Positions 24,827-35,530 of a DNA stretch of 63,257 bases are shown one piece after another (within the stretch, counting starts at the first letter, position 1; every line of letters starts with the position of its first letter). This stretch comes from Laceyella putida. Lineage in GTDB: Bacteria; Bacillota; Bacilli; Thermoactinomycetales; Thermoactinomycetaceae. The position numbers and the translations under genes are program-made. The stretch spans positions 1-63,257 of the forward strand of contig NZ_JBHTBW010000080.1 of NCBI RefSeq assembly GCF_042665195.1, written 5' to 3'. The notes beneath the pieces are model-generated. The model did no database searches, was not told the DNA's origin, and worked only from the letters and a program-made list of their open reading frames with translations.

Positions 24827-27800
24827 TTATCTTACTAACACTTTGGTGCGGCAGTGTTCAATCATCGCTTCCAAGTTCCGTTTATACTGTTCAGCAAATC
24901 GTTCAATGGTTTCGTAATGGTAGAACGTGCGTTGATAACGGATCAACATCAGCAGTTCGTTATTTTCGACAAAGATGTTGAAATCCAGTTTGTACGGCCA
25001 TTTGGTGAGCGGATTGATCCCCTGTCCGATCGGCATGTTGGTCAAACGGTACTCCGCTTTCTCCACATCTTGCACAAATTCCCCTTGATAGTTGAAGTTG
25101 ATCTCCGGTCGTAAGGCAAAAGCCATTTTCTCTTTGTGCTCAGGCGCCGTAAGGTATTTCATGATGCCATAGCCCACTCCCTTATGGGGAACTTGACGCA
25201 ATGTTTCTTTCACTTTTTGAATGGTCAGACCGAGATGATGGCGATCCGCTTCCAATACCACGGGATAGATGGAAGTGAACCAACCCACAGTACGTGTGAT
25301 ATCCACGTCTTCGATGATTTCCTCGCGACCATGCCCTTCCAGTTCGACCGCCACCTTGCCCCCCACCCATTCCCATGTCGTTTGGGCCAAGGCGGCCAAT
25401 AAGATGTCATTCATTTCGGTTTGATAAGCCCGATGCACATGGGTAAGCAAATCTTTCGTATCTTGTTGGGACAACCGCAATTCAATTGTTTCTAAGTCCT
25501 GATACAAATAAGTTTCCGCACCACACTTGTCAACAGGCAACTTGCGCACCCGCTCTTTTCCTATCTGCTGCCAATATGCGCGCTCCCTTAGAAACCCTGG
25601 TGAGTTGGCATACTGGGACAACTTGCGGCTCCATTCTTTAAACGAAGTCGTTTTCGGCGGCAAATTGATTTCTTCGCCCGATAACGCCTGTTGATAGGCC
25701 GTATCCAAATCCTCTGAGATGATCCGCCACGATACCGCATCGATGACAAGGTGGTGGATGATCAAGAGCAAGAAATCCCCTTCTTTGGTATGGAATACGG
25801 CGAGACGGACCAAGGGCCCCTCCGCAAGCTTGATGGAGCGATGGAGACGGTTGGCCTCTTGCTCAATCCGCGCCGCAATCGCGATCTCGCCAGTCAGGTC
25901 ATACTCTTCCAGCGTGAACCGTTCCCCATCAAGGCCGCGATTGATTAGGCGGATCCGTTCACCTTCCCGCCGACAAACCATCCTTAACGCATCATGATGT
26001 TCGGTCATCTTGGCAAAAGCCTTGCGCAAGGCTTCCGTTTGCCAACCTTCCTTTCGTTGCAGAACGATCGCCATGTTCCAATGATCAACCTCTTCATTCA
26101 ACTCAAAAATCCAGTGTTGAATCGGAGTTAACGGAACTTCCCCCGTGACAATCCCTTGTTCCGTGACCGTCTCTTCCCTTTGCAGGACGGCGGCCAACTC
26201 CGCGATGGTTGGATGCTGGAAGAGGTCTTTCAGCCGCAACTTCCATTGATAAGGAGTGAGTCGAGCCGCAATCTGCATTGCTTTAATCGAATCGCCACCC
26301 AACTCAAAAAATGGATCATGGATGCCAACGCGTTCGAGATGGAGCACCTCTTGCCAAACTTGGGCTAAGATGCGTTCCGTCTGGGTTCGGGGTGCCACAT
26401 ACTCCCGTGTTTCCGTCCCGGCTTCCGGAACAGGCAAAGCCCGTTTATCCACTTTTCCATTGGCCGTGAGCGGGAATTGCTTCAACTCCATAAAGTGCGC
26501 CGGAACCATGTAATCAGGCAGTTCTTGAGCCAAATGAACCCGCAGTTCCGCTATCGTACAAGCATCGTTCGCCGTATAGTAAGCGCACAATTCCAGCTGT
26601 TCATCGGCCATGGGTCGGGCCAGCACGAGCGCTTCCTTCACCGCCGGATGTTGCAACAGGCGAGTGCTGATTTCCCCCAACTCGATCCGATACCCACGAA
26701 TTTTGACTTGGTCATCGACACGGCCCAAGAATTCCAGGTTCCCATCTGGCAACCAGCGCACCAAATCCCCCGTTTTGTAAAGGCGCGTGCCGGAATCAAA
26801 CGGATTCGCAACAAATTTCTCCGCCGTGAGTTCCGGGCGATTCAAATAGCCCCGGGCCAAACTTGCCCCGCTGATGCAAAGTTCGCCTGGCACGCCAACC
26901 GGTTGCAATTGTTGATGTCGATTCAAAACATAGATGCGGTTATTGGCGATCGGTTTCCCGATCAAGATCGGTTGATCCGGTTTCAGCTCATAACTCGTGG
27001 CCACCACGGCATTCTCAGTTGGGCCATAGTTATTGATGACCGCATACGTTTGCGGCACCATCCGCTGCAAGCGATCTCCACCCACGAGCAACGTTCTCAG
27101 GCTGCGGTTGGTCCGTTGCATAAATTGCTCCGCCACTTGAGTCGGCAAGAAGCTCATCGTCACCCCCTGTTCCTCCATATAACGATTGAGTGCTTCGATA
27201 TCGTAGCGCATCTCATCCTCAATGATGATGAGGGTCGCCCCAGCCAAGAGGGTGGGGAAAATCTCCCATACTGAGGCATCAAAGCCAACGCCAGCATACT
27301 TGGTCATCCGATCCTGTGCGGTTACCTGAAACTGGCGATTATGCCACGTGGCCAGATTTACCAGCGCTTTATGCTCCACCATCACTCCTTTGGGTTTGCC
27401 GGTTGAGCCGGACGTGTAGATCACATATGCCAAATCGTCCGGCGCATTGATCTGCGCCTCGTCAGCATCGGCTGCCTGGCTGAAGTCGATCGCACCTATG
27501 TCTATCCGCACTTGCCCTTCCGGGGCAAATGGGACATCGGCATGCGTCAACACTATCTCCGCTCCACTGTCATCGAGCATATAGCGAATGCGCTCTTCGG
27601 GGTATTGCGGATCGATTGGCAAATAGGCGGCTCCTGCCTTCAAAATGCCCCAGATTCCCACAACCATCTCAATCGAAGGGGTCACGAGCAGCCCCACGAT
27701 CTGTTCCCTGGTCACTCCTCGTTCGCGAAGAATCGCGGCCACTTGATTCGCCCGCCGATCCAGCTCCCGGTAAGTGATCCGTTCTTCACCATGGATCACC

Positions 27801-30800
27801 GCTGTGTGTTCGGGAATCATGGCCACACGCTCGGCAAATAGCTGATTTACAGTAAGTCGGCGCGGATAGGGCGCTTCCGTTTGATTAAATGCGTGCAACA
27901 ACTGGGCTTTCTCCGTTCCCGTGGCCAACTCCACTTGGCAGATCCGGAGATCGGGTTGCTCCACGATCTGCTCCAGGATATGAATGAAATGCCGCGTCAT
28001 TCTTTTCATGGTCGTTTCCGTAAACAAATGGGTGCTGTACTCTACGCTTCCTTCCAGCCCTTCCCCTTCCGTAATCGCCCAGCTCAGGTCAAACTTGGTC
28101 TTTTGCCACTCCCACTCAAATGGCCGCACTTCCAAGCCCGGCAATGTCAGGAGGGGAGCATCCAAGTTCTGTACGGCAAACACTGTATCAAAGAGCGGGT
28201 TGCGGCTCATCTCCCGTTTCAGTCCCAACTTTTCAACCAATTCTTCAACGGGGTAACTTTGATGTTCCATCACATTGAGCACTCGTTCTTTCACTTTTTG
28301 CAACAGTTGGCGGAACGACTGTTGTTCTTGCACATGATTGCGAATCGCCAGGGTGTTGGTGAACATCCCGATGAGGGGTTCCATATCGGAATGAGCGCGT
28401 CCCGCCAACGGCGTACCGACGATGAAATCGGTTTGACCCGTATATTTGTTGAGCAACACCTGATAAGCGGCCAACAATACCATATACAGGGTCGTTTGAT
28501 TGTGATCCGCCAGTTGATGGAGCTTCCGCGTGATGTCTGCATCAATCCGGAAGGATAGGCGTGCTCCTTCGAAGCGTTGCACTGGAGGTCGCGGGAAATC
28601 GGTCGGCAAGTCCAGGACAGGGAGCTCATCCGAGAACATCTCCAGCCAAAAGGCTTCTTGACGTTGGCGTTCGGCCTGGACCGCTTCGCTTTCTTGCCAG
28701 ACGGCGATGTCTTTGCATTGCACCGCAAGCGCGGGCAGCGTTTCCCCTTGATACAGCCGCAAGAGATCACGGAACAAAATATTGACCGACATCCCATCAG
28801 CGATAATATGATGCAGGTCCAGGACAAGCACATGTTGGTCCGATTTCAGTCGGATCAAGCCCATTCGGAATAAAGGAGCTTCATCCAAAGCAAACGGTCG
28901 AATGAATTGTTGGATTTGCGCCAGAGCTTCCGCTTCGTCCCGCGCTTCTATCCATTCCATCGCCAAGGGAACATGTGAGTGAACCTTCTGTTTCAATTCA
29001 CCCTCAACCAAGTGGAAGGAGGTGCGCAAGCTTTCATGTCTCTCCACCAATTGTTGGCTTGCTCGTTGTAAACGGGACACATCCAGCTCACCATGCAGAC
29101 GGAACGCCAACGGCATGTTGTAACCCGTGCCCACCCCTTCCAACTGACTCACTACATACAGGCGCTTTTGCACGGAAGTGACGGGATAATGTTCCTGCAC
29201 TGGTGCGGGCGGAATTTCCATTTTCGTTTTGGCCTGCGCTTGGATGAATTTCGCCAGTTCTTTAACCGTCGGATGCGCGAAAAGATCCCGCAACGAGAGA
29301 TCCACCTGCCACTCTTGTTGCAGTCTCGCCGTTAAAGTCATCGCTTTGAGCGAATGCCCCCCCAAGGCGAAGAAATGATCGGTACGACCGACAGGCTCCA
29401 CTTGCAAAACCTCTTGCCATATGGCCGCCAGTCTCTCTTCCGTTGGGTTGGCTGGCGGCACGTACTCTTGCCCCTCCTTGCCCATGCCCTCCGGTTCCGG
29501 CAAGGCTTTTTTATCCACTTTTCCATTGGGGGTGAGCGGCAACCGTTCCAACGGAACCAAATGGGCTGGAATCATATAATCAGGCAACTCTTGCGCCAGA
29601 TGCGCCCGTAGCTCGGCGGAGTCGCATGTACCCTCCGTGGTAAAGTAAGCGCACAAGGCGCTTTGCCCCCCCTGATCTTGGCGCACGAGTGCCACCGCTT
29701 CCCTTACCGCCGGATGTTGCAACAATCTTGCTGTGATCTCTCCCGGTTCAATCCGGTATCCCCGAATCTTCACTTGGTCGTCCACACGACCGATAAACTC
29801 GAGTCTGCCATCGGGCAACCACCGCACCAAGTCTCCCGTCTTATAGATTCTTTCCCCCGACGCAAACGGGTTTTCAACGAATCTTTCCGCCGTCAAGTCG
29901 GGACGATGCAGATAACCGCGGGCTAAGCTTTCACCCCCAACGCATAGCTCGCCGGGCACACCGACAGGCTGCAACTGGCCATCACGATTGATGACATACA
30001 CCCGATTATTGGAAATCGGCTTGCCGATGGTCAACGGCTCGCCCGGTTTGACCACGCCACTCGTCGTCACCACCGTATTTTCCGTGGGCCCATAGTTATT
30101 GATGATCGCATAAGGCCGCGGTTCCACCTGTTGTAAGCGATCCCCCCCCACCAGCAACGTTTTTAAGGTGCGGTTTTCCAAGCGCATGAATTGCTCCGCC
30201 ACCTGGGTGGGCAAGAAGCTGATGGTAATCCCGTTCTCCTCCATGTAGCGGTTTAAGCCCTGCATATCATAGCGCAACGATTCCGGAATCACATGGATGG
30301 TGGCTCCCACAATCAGGCTGGGGAAGATCTCCCATACCGAGGCGTCAAATCCGAGCCCCGCATATTTGGTGGAACGGTCACGCTCGGTCATCGCAAACTC
30401 CCGCACGTGCCAAGTGGCAAGGTTGACCAGCGAACGATGCTGTACCATCACCCCTTTTGGCTTCCCGGTCGATCCGGAGGTGTAAATCACATATGCCAAG
30501 TCCGTCGCTTCATTGACAAGAGCCACGGCAGGGGGCGCAGGCTCATCCCAACGAATCCCATCCAGAACCAAGGCCGGCAGGTCCAGTTCCGGTCCCTTGA
30601 TCCCCGTATGAGTCAATACCAGCTGAACCTGACTGTCCTCCAACATATACTTAATCCGTTCTTCCGGATACCCTGGATCAATTGGCAGATATGCGGCACC
30701 CGCTTTCAACACACCCAAAATGCCGACGAACAGCTCAAGCGACGGAGGAACGATCAAACCAATGATCTGCTCACGCCCTGCACCCCGCTCGCGCAGCAAC

Positions 30801-33800
30801 TGCGCCAGCTGATTGGAACGCGCATCAAGTTCCCGATAGGTGAGCGACTGGCCTTGATACACGACCGCCTCTTGATCCGGGGTGCACCGGGCCTGTTCCG
30901 CAAACAATTCATGAATCGGTTTGTCTTTTGGATAAGGTTGTGCCGTTTGGTTAAACTGCTCCAGCAATTGTTGTCTCTCCGCCTCAGTCACCAGCGCAAT
31001 CTCGCGCAAAAGCATCTGCGGCTGTTCCACAACTTGCTCAATGATATGGATAAAATGCTGAATCATGCGCTGAATCGTTGTTTCCGTAAACAGATGGGTA
31101 CTGTATTCAACACTGCCTTGCACGGTCTCCCCTTCCGCCACTACCCAGCTCATGTCAAACTTGGCTTGCTTCCATTCCATCTCCAGCGGCGTCAGGGTCA
31201 ACCCAGGTAAAGTGAAGGACGGCAACTCCATGTTCTGCACGGCGAACAGCGTGTCAAACAGTGAATTGCGACTCATGTCACGAGCCAAATCCAGCTTCTC
31301 CACCAACTCTTCAAACGGATAATCTTGATGTTGCATCATCTTTAAAACACGCTCTTTGACTTGAGCCAAAAATTGCGCAAAAGTCTGTTCCGGTTTCTGC
31401 ACATTGCGCACAGCCAAGGTATTGACAAACATCCCGACCACCGATTGCATATCGGCATGGGAGCGGCCCGCGATGGGCGACCCGACAATGATATCCTCTT
31501 GTCCCGTATACTTGGACAGCATCACATTATATATAGCCAGCAAGACCATATAGAGCGTGACGTTGTGCTCTTCCATCAACCGCTTTACCTTTTGCGTCAA
31601 AGTCGGATCAAGCGAAAACGTCACATACGCCCCGTCAAATCGCTGGACGGGCGGTCGCGGGAAGTCCGTCGGCAACTCCAATACGGGTAACTCTCCCGCC
31701 AATTCCCGCAGCCAAAACGCTTCATGTTGCTTCCACCGCGCTTGCACGGGTTCGCTTTGTTGCCATACAGCAATATCCTTGCACTGCAACGGCAACGGAG
31801 GCAAATCTTCCTCTTGATACAACCGCAACAAGTCCTGGAATAGGAGATTCATTGACACTCCGTCCGCGATGATGTGATGCATATCCATCATCAGCACCGA
31901 CCGATCCGGATTCAGGCGAATCAACCCCACACGGAACAGCGGGGCTTGGTCCAAAGCAAAAGGCCGGATAAACGAACGCATCCGTTCCTCCATCTCTTCT
32001 TCTGAAGTCGCTGTGACCTGTTGCAAGGACAAGTCCACATCCGCATGCACTTTTTGCTTCAGTTCCCCATCCACGAGATGGAAAGAAGTGCGTAAACTCT
32101 CATGACGGGCGATTAACCGGTTCAACGCCCGCTCCAACCGCTCAGGCTGGCATTGCCCCTTCATTTCGAAAGCCATCGGCATATGATAGCTAGTGCCCAT
32201 TCCTTCAAGCTGACTGACCACATATAACCGCTTTTGTTGTGAAGAAGCGGGATAAAACTCCTGTACCGGGGCCGGTTTGATTTGCACTTGTTCCGTTTCT
32301 TCCCTTTCTTGAATGTAGCGGGCCAAGTCCCTCACCGTTGAACGCACAAACACTTCTTGAATAGGCAGGTCGACATGGAGTTGCTTATAAACTTGCGAAA
32401 CAAGCATCATCGCTTTGAGCGAGTGTCCACCCAATTGGAAGAAATTATCCATCACACTGACCCGCTCGACGTTCAAGATTTCTTGGAAAATCTCCTTCAA
32501 CTGAGCTTCCAGCGCGTTCGCCGGAGCGACATACTCCGCCGTTGACCGCAGGCTGGCCGTCGGTTTCGGCAAGGCTCGCTTGTCGATTTTGCCATTTGGG
32601 GTAAGCGGCAAGTCCTCAATCTCCACAAAGTAATCCGGCACCATGTATTCCGGCAATTCTTTCATCACGTGCTGGCGCAACGCCGACATTTCACAAGGTT
32701 GGTCCAGCACGACATAAGCGTTTAAGAAAGAATGCCCGTGTTCATCTCTATCCGCGATCACCACCGCTTTTTGCACGGCGGGATGCTCAAACAGCTTGAT
32801 TTCAATTTCACTCAGCTCAATGCGATGCCCGCGGATTTTCACTTGCCCATCCATCCGATCGAGATACTCGATATTTCCGTCAGGCAACCAACGCACCAAG
32901 TCTCCTGTACGGTACATCGTCGCACCTGGTTCAAAGGGATCCGGCACGAATCGCTCCGCAGTGAGTTCAGGGCGGTTGAGGTATCCCTTGGCCACCCCAT
33001 CCCCACTGATGCACAGCTCACCCGGCACACCGATGGGTTGCAATTGATTCCATTTGTTAAGAACATAGAGCCGAGTTTGGTTGATCGGCTTGCCGATCGG
33101 GATGATTTGCCGTTCCATCCATGACGGTTCACAGGGATACATTGTCGCATAAACCGTCGTCTCCGTCGGGCCATACGCATTGACAAGGCGACCATTCCCC
33201 AAAACCGCCAGCGCTTTGCGCACATGTTTGAGCGAAGCCTTTTCCCCGCCGAAGAACAGCTTGCGAATGTTGCGCAACGAAGTGGCGTCCAAATCCACCA
33301 ATGTGTTAAACAAGGCGGTTGGCATTAAGCACAGGGTGATCTTCTCTTCATGAATCAGCGACGTTAACCGATTCAAATCGAGCATGACTTCTTTGGGCAC
33401 CAACACAAGTTTGGCGCCGTGGAGCAACGCGCCGAAAATGTCAAACACCGAGCCGTCGAACGCGTAGTTGGACAATTGCAGTACCGAATCTTCTTCGGTG
33501 ATGTCAACATATCCCGCCTGAATAACCGTACGGACGACATTGTAATGGCGAGAGATGCTTCCCTTCGGCTTTCCGGTAGAACCCGAAGTGTAAATGACAT
33601 AGATCATGTCATCTGGCGCATTCATCAACGGAAGGTTGGTGCCATCTTCTTCCGCCCACGTTTCTTCGGCAAGGGTGACCACATCCCCCATAAAGGAAGG
33701 CGGCAAGCAAAAGTGCGGTTGCTTTACCACCAGTGAAACTTGGCAGTCCTCCAACATAAACTGGATGCGCTCTTGCGGGTAAGTGGGATCAATCGGTACA

Positions 33801-35422
33801 TAGGCGGCACCCGATTTCACAATCGCCAGCATCCCGATAATCATCTCGGGGGAACGATCTGCCATCAGGCCGACCATCCGGCCAGGCAAAGCGCCACGCT
33901 TACGGAGAACGCGTGCCAAACGGTTGGCATGGGCATTGAGTTCGCGATACGTCAGCTCGCGTGTTCCCCATTTCACCGCAATGCGGTCCGGTGTCTTGTC
34001 CACCTGTTCTTCAAATAATTGTTGGACAGGCTTGTGTTTGGGATAGTCCCTTGCCGGCGGGTTAAAGTCAACCAACAATGTGCGTCTCTCCGCCTCGGTC
34101 ACCACTTCGATCTCGGCCACGGGACGTTCAGGGCATTCGACCACTTGCTCGGCAATATGCGTAAAGTGCCGAAAGATACTTTCGACGAACTCGGGAGTAT
34201 AGCACATCCCGTTATAATGAAACATGATCTGGCACTCGATGCCCGGAACCACGATCACATTAAAATCATAATTGGTTTTCTCAAATGTGCTTTTCGCCTC
34301 ACATATGTCAAAACCTATGTGTTCCCGATATTTATTGAAAACCGAACGGTCAAAATCATAGTTTTCAAAAACTAAAATATGGTCAAACAACTTGTCTCTT
34401 AGCGCCGTTTGCTCTTGCACTTCCGCCAAGGAGAGATAATCATAAGCCTCTTTGGCCATGGACGCCTGTTGGACTTCTTTTGCCAACTCAATGAAGCTTT
34501 GCCGCCCCACCCCTTTGACCCGGACAGGGATCGTATTGATAAACAAGCCAACGATCTGTTGAATATCATAAATTTCCTTATTGCGGCCCGATACGACCGT
34601 TCCAAAAACGGCATCCTCCGTATTGTTGTATTTTTGCAACAATACTCCCCAGATCGTTTGGAACAGATTATTCAAGGTGACATGCGAAGTGCGCGCCAAA
34701 TCATGCAACCCCTCGGCCAACGCCGGCTTCAGCACATAGGAAGCCTTTTCCAAACGGTATTCCAGCGCTTTCTCCTGTCCCTGCCGGGGAAGTCCCGTCA
34801 GTTGGTCCACTCCGTCCAAATAATTCTTCCAATAATCCAAGGCCTTTTCTTTGCTTTGCTTTTCCAACCAGCGAATGTACTCCCGATAAGGCGTGACGCG
34901 CTTAGGAGGAATGGCTTGCTGTTTCCGCAAACGTCCATATGTCTCAAACAAGTCTTCCAAAATGATGCCCATGCACCAGCCGTCAGTCAAAATATGGTGA
35001 CTGCTGAAAATAATGTGGTATCTCTCGCTATCCATCTTGGCAATCGTGATGCGCCACAAGATATCCTTGGACAGGTCGAACGGCTTTTGCTGATCTTGCC
35101 GCGCCAATTGTGCGAATTCACCTGCGCGCTCCGTTTCCGGCAGATGTGTGAAATCATGCACTTCTACCTTGAGTTGCCGTTCTCGCAAGACAACTTGGCG
35201 GGGCTTTTTCACTTTTTTGTATAGAAAAACGGTGCGAAACACTTCATATCGTTGAATGAGCACATTCATGCTTTGTTCCAATAAACCGGGATCCAATTCA
35301 CCCTCCACCTTCATGACCATCTGCATAAAGTACGAGTTCCCTTGATCGTACAAGGAATGGAACAGCATGGCCTCTTGCATGGGAGATAGGGAATAGATAT
35401 CCACTATTTTTTTCTTATCCAT
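24827..35422 (-). CDS. Trimodular nonribosomal peptide synthetase, second enzyme (ThdB-like), C-A-T-C-A-T-C-A-T-E
   Basis: About 3,531 residues in three modules plus a terminal epimerase. C1 has HHILTDGW near residue 140, of the type that takes a D-residue from the enzyme before it. A1 core FDGSVFDIF (about 654), T1 LGGHSLK (about 996), C2 HHIIADGVS (about 1181), A2 FDASVWEIF (about 1691), T2 (about 2019), C3 HHIIADGMS (about 2203), A3 (about 2713), T3 LGGDSIK (about 3039), E domain HHLVIDAVSW (about 3222). Specificity residues read by alignment to GrsA are DGFLFGAVY (Ile or Val), DAWFLGNVV (Leu) and DAWFLGNVV (Leu, epimerised). There is no thioesterase or reductase. The N-terminal MDKKKIVDIYSLSPMQ looks like an acceptor docking segment. 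The ATG at 35422 is preferred to the GTG at 35431. Confidence 0.93.
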   Translation of the reverse strand: MDKKKIVDIYSLSPMQEAMLFHSLYDQGNSYFMQMVMKVEGELDPGLLEQSMNVLIQRYEVFRTVFLYKKVKKPRQVVLRERQLKVEVHDFTHLPETERAGEFAQLARQDQQKPFDLSKDILWRITIAKMDSERYHIIFSSHHILTDGWCMGIILEDLFETYGRLRKQQAIPPKRVTPYREYIRWLEKQSKEKALDYWKNYLDGVDQLTGLPRQGQEKALEYRLEKASYVLKPALAEGLHDLARTSHVTLNNLFQTIWGVLLQKYNNTEDAVFGTVVSGRNKEIYDIQQIVGLFINTIPVRVKGVGRQSFIELAKEVQQASMAKEAYDYLSLAEVQEQTALRDKLFDHILVFENYDFDRSVFNKYREHIGFDICEAKSTFEKTNYDFNVIVVPGIECQIMFHYNGMCYTPEFVESIFRHFTHIAEQVVECPERPVAEIEVVTEAERRTLLVDFNPPARDYPKHKPVQQLFEEQVDKTPDRIAVKWGTRELTYRELNAHANRLARVLRKRGALPGRMVGLMADRSPEMIIGMLAIVKSGAAYVPIDPTYPQERIQFMLEDCQVSLVVKQPHFCLPPSFMGDVVTLAEETWAEEDGTNLPLMNAPDDMIYVIYTSGSTGKPKGSISRHYNVVRTVIQAGYVDITEEDSVLQLSNYAFDGSVFDIFGALLHGAKLVLVPKEVMLDLNRLTSLIHEEKITLCLMPTALFNTLVDLDATSLRNIRKLFFGGEKASLKHVRKALAVLGNGRLVNAYGPTETTVYATMYPCEPSWMERQIIPIGKPINQTRLYVLNKWNQLQPIGVPGELCISGDGVAKGYLNRPELTAERFVPDPFEPGATMYRTGDLVRWLPDGNIEYLDRMDGQVKIRGHRIELSEIEIKLFEHPAVQKAVVIADRDEHGHSFLNAYVVLDQPCEMSALRQHVMKELPEYMVPDYFVEIEDLPLTPNGKIDKRALPKPTASLRSTAEYVAPANALEAQLKEIFQEILNVERVSVMDNFFQLGGHSLKAMMLVSQVYKQLHVDLPIQEVFVRSTVRDLARYIQEREETEQVQIKPAPVQEFYPASSQQKRLYVVSQLEGMGTSYHMPMAFEMKGQCQPERLERALNRLIARHESLRTSFHLVDGELKQKVHADVDLSLQQVTATSEEEMEERMRSFIRPFALDQAPLFRVGLIRLNPDRSVLMMDMHHIIADGVSMNLLFQDLLRLYQEEDLPPLPLQCKDIAVWQQSEPVQARWKQHEAFWLRELAGELPVLELPTDFPRPPVQRFDGAYVTFSLDPTLTQKVKRLMEEHNVTLYMVLLAIYNVMLSKYTGQEDIIVGSPIAGRSHADMQSVVGMFVNTLAVRNVQKPEQTFAQFLAQVKERVLKMMQHQDYPFEELVEKLDLARDMSRNSLFDTLFAVQNMELPSFTLPGLTLTPLEMEWKQAKFDMSWVVAEGETVQGSVEYSTHLFTETTIQRMIQHFIHIIEQVVEQPQMLLREIALVTEAERQQLLEQFNQTAQPYPKDKPIHELFAEQARCTPDQEAVVYQGQSLTYRELDARSNQLAQLLRERGAGREQIIGLIVPPSLELFVGILGVLKAGAAYLPIDPGYPEERIKYMLEDSQVQLVLTHTGIKGPELDLPALVLDGIRWDEPAPPAVALVNEATDLAYVIYTSGSTGKPKGVMVQHRSLVNLATWHVREFAMTERDRSTKYAGLGFDASVWEIFPSLIVGATIHVIPESLRYDMQGLNRYMEENGITISFLPTQVAEQFMRLENRTLKTLLVGGDRLQQVEPRPYAIINNYGPTENTVVTTSGVVKPGEPLTIGKPISNNRVYVINRDGQLQPVGVPGELCVGGESLARGYLHRPDLTAERFVENPFASGERIYKTGDLVRWLPDGRLEFIGRVDDQVKIRGYRIEPGEITARLLQHPAVREAVALVRQDQGGQSALCAYFTTEGTCDSAELRAHLAQELPDYMIPAHLVPLERLPLTPNGKVDKKALPEPEGMGKEGQEYVPPANPTEERLAAIWQEVLQVEPVGRTDHFFALGGHSLKAMTLTARLQQEWQVDLSLRDLFAHPTVKELAKFIQAQAKTKMEIPPAPVQEHYPVTSVQKRLYVVSQLEGVGTGYNMPLAFRLHGELDVSRLQRASQQLVERHESLRTSFHLVEGELKQKVHSHVPLAMEWIEARDEAEALAQIQQFIRPFALDEAPLFRMGLIRLKSDQHVLVLDLHHIIADGMSVNILFRDLLRLYQGETLPALAVQCKDIAVWQESEAVQAERQRQEAFWLEMFSDELPVLDLPTDFPRPPVQRFEGARLSFRIDADITRKLHQLADHNQTTLYMVLLAAYQVLLNKYTGQTDFIVGTPLAGRAHSDMEPLIGMFTNTLAIRNHVQEQQSFRQLLQKVKERVLNVMEHQSYPVEELVEKLGLKREMSRNPLFDTVFAVQNLDAPLLTLPGLEVRPFEWEWQKTKFDLSWAITEGEGLEGSVEYSTHLFTETTMKRMTRHFIHILEQIVEQPDLRICQVELATGTEKAQLLHAFNQTEAPYPRRLTVNQLFAERVAMIPEHTAVIHGEERITYRELDRRANQVAAILRERGVTREQIVGLLVTPSIEMVVGIWGILKAGAAYLPIDPQYPEERIRYMLDDSGAEIVLTHADVPFAPEGQVRIDIGAIDFSQAADADEAQINAPDDLAYVIYTSGSTGKPKGVMVEHKALVNLATWHNRQFQVTAQDRMTKYAGVGFDASVWEIFPTLLAGATLIIIEDEMRYDIEALNRYMEEQGVTMSFLPTQVAEQFMQRTNRSLRTLLVGGDRLQRMVPQTYAVINNYGPTENAVVATSYELKPDQPILIGKPIANNRIYVLNRHQQLQPVGVPGELCISGASLARGYLNRPELTAEKFVANPFDSGTRLYKTGDLVRWLPDGNLEFLGRVDDQVKIRGYRIELGEISTRLLQHPAVKEALVLARPMADEQLELCAYYTANDACTIAELRVHLAQELPDYMVPAHFMELKQFPLTANGKVDKRALPVPEAGTETREYVAPRTQTERILAQVWQEVLHLERVGIHDPFFELGGDSIKAMQIAARLTPYQWKLRLKDLFQHPTIAELAAVLQREETVTEQGIVTGEVPLTPIQHWIFELNEEVDHWNMAIVLQRKEGWQTEALRKAFAKMTEHHDALRMVCRREGERIRLINRGLDGERFTLEEYDLTGEIAIAARIEQEANRLHRSIKLAEGPLVRLAVFHTKEGDFLLLIIHHLVIDAVSWRIISEDLDTAYQQALSGEEINLPPKTTSFKEWSRKLSQYANSPGFLRERAYWQQIGKERVRKLPVDKCGAETYLYQDLETIELRLSQQDTKDLLTHVHRAYQTEMNDILLAALAQTTWEWVGGKVAVELEGHGREEIIEDVDITRTVGWFTSIYPVVLEADRHHLGLTIQKVKETLRQVPHKGVGYGIMKYLTAPEHKEKMAFALRPEINFNYQGEFVQDVEKAEYRLTNMPIGQGINPLTKWPYKLDFNIFVENNELLMLIRYQRTFYHYETIERFAEQYKRNLEAMIEHCRTKVLVR

Positions 35423-35457
35423 CGATATCACCTACGCTGTCGCATAAAATGTTTTTT

Positions 35458-35496
35458 GTTACTGGCGGCCGGAGCTTTCCGGAAACCGCCAGTAAC
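35458..35496. repeat. Perfect 11-bp palindrome between the NRPS genes
   Basis: GTTACTGGCGG and CCGCCAGTAAC flank an inner CCGGA-TCCGG pair, giving a nearly fully paired 39-base structure. T runs lie on the wrong side for termination of the NRPS transcript, so it more likely modulates or stabilises the message. Confidence 0.6.
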
Positions 35497-35530
35497 GGGT
35501 CATTCGTTCATTTGCCCAGGCGTTCTGCCT

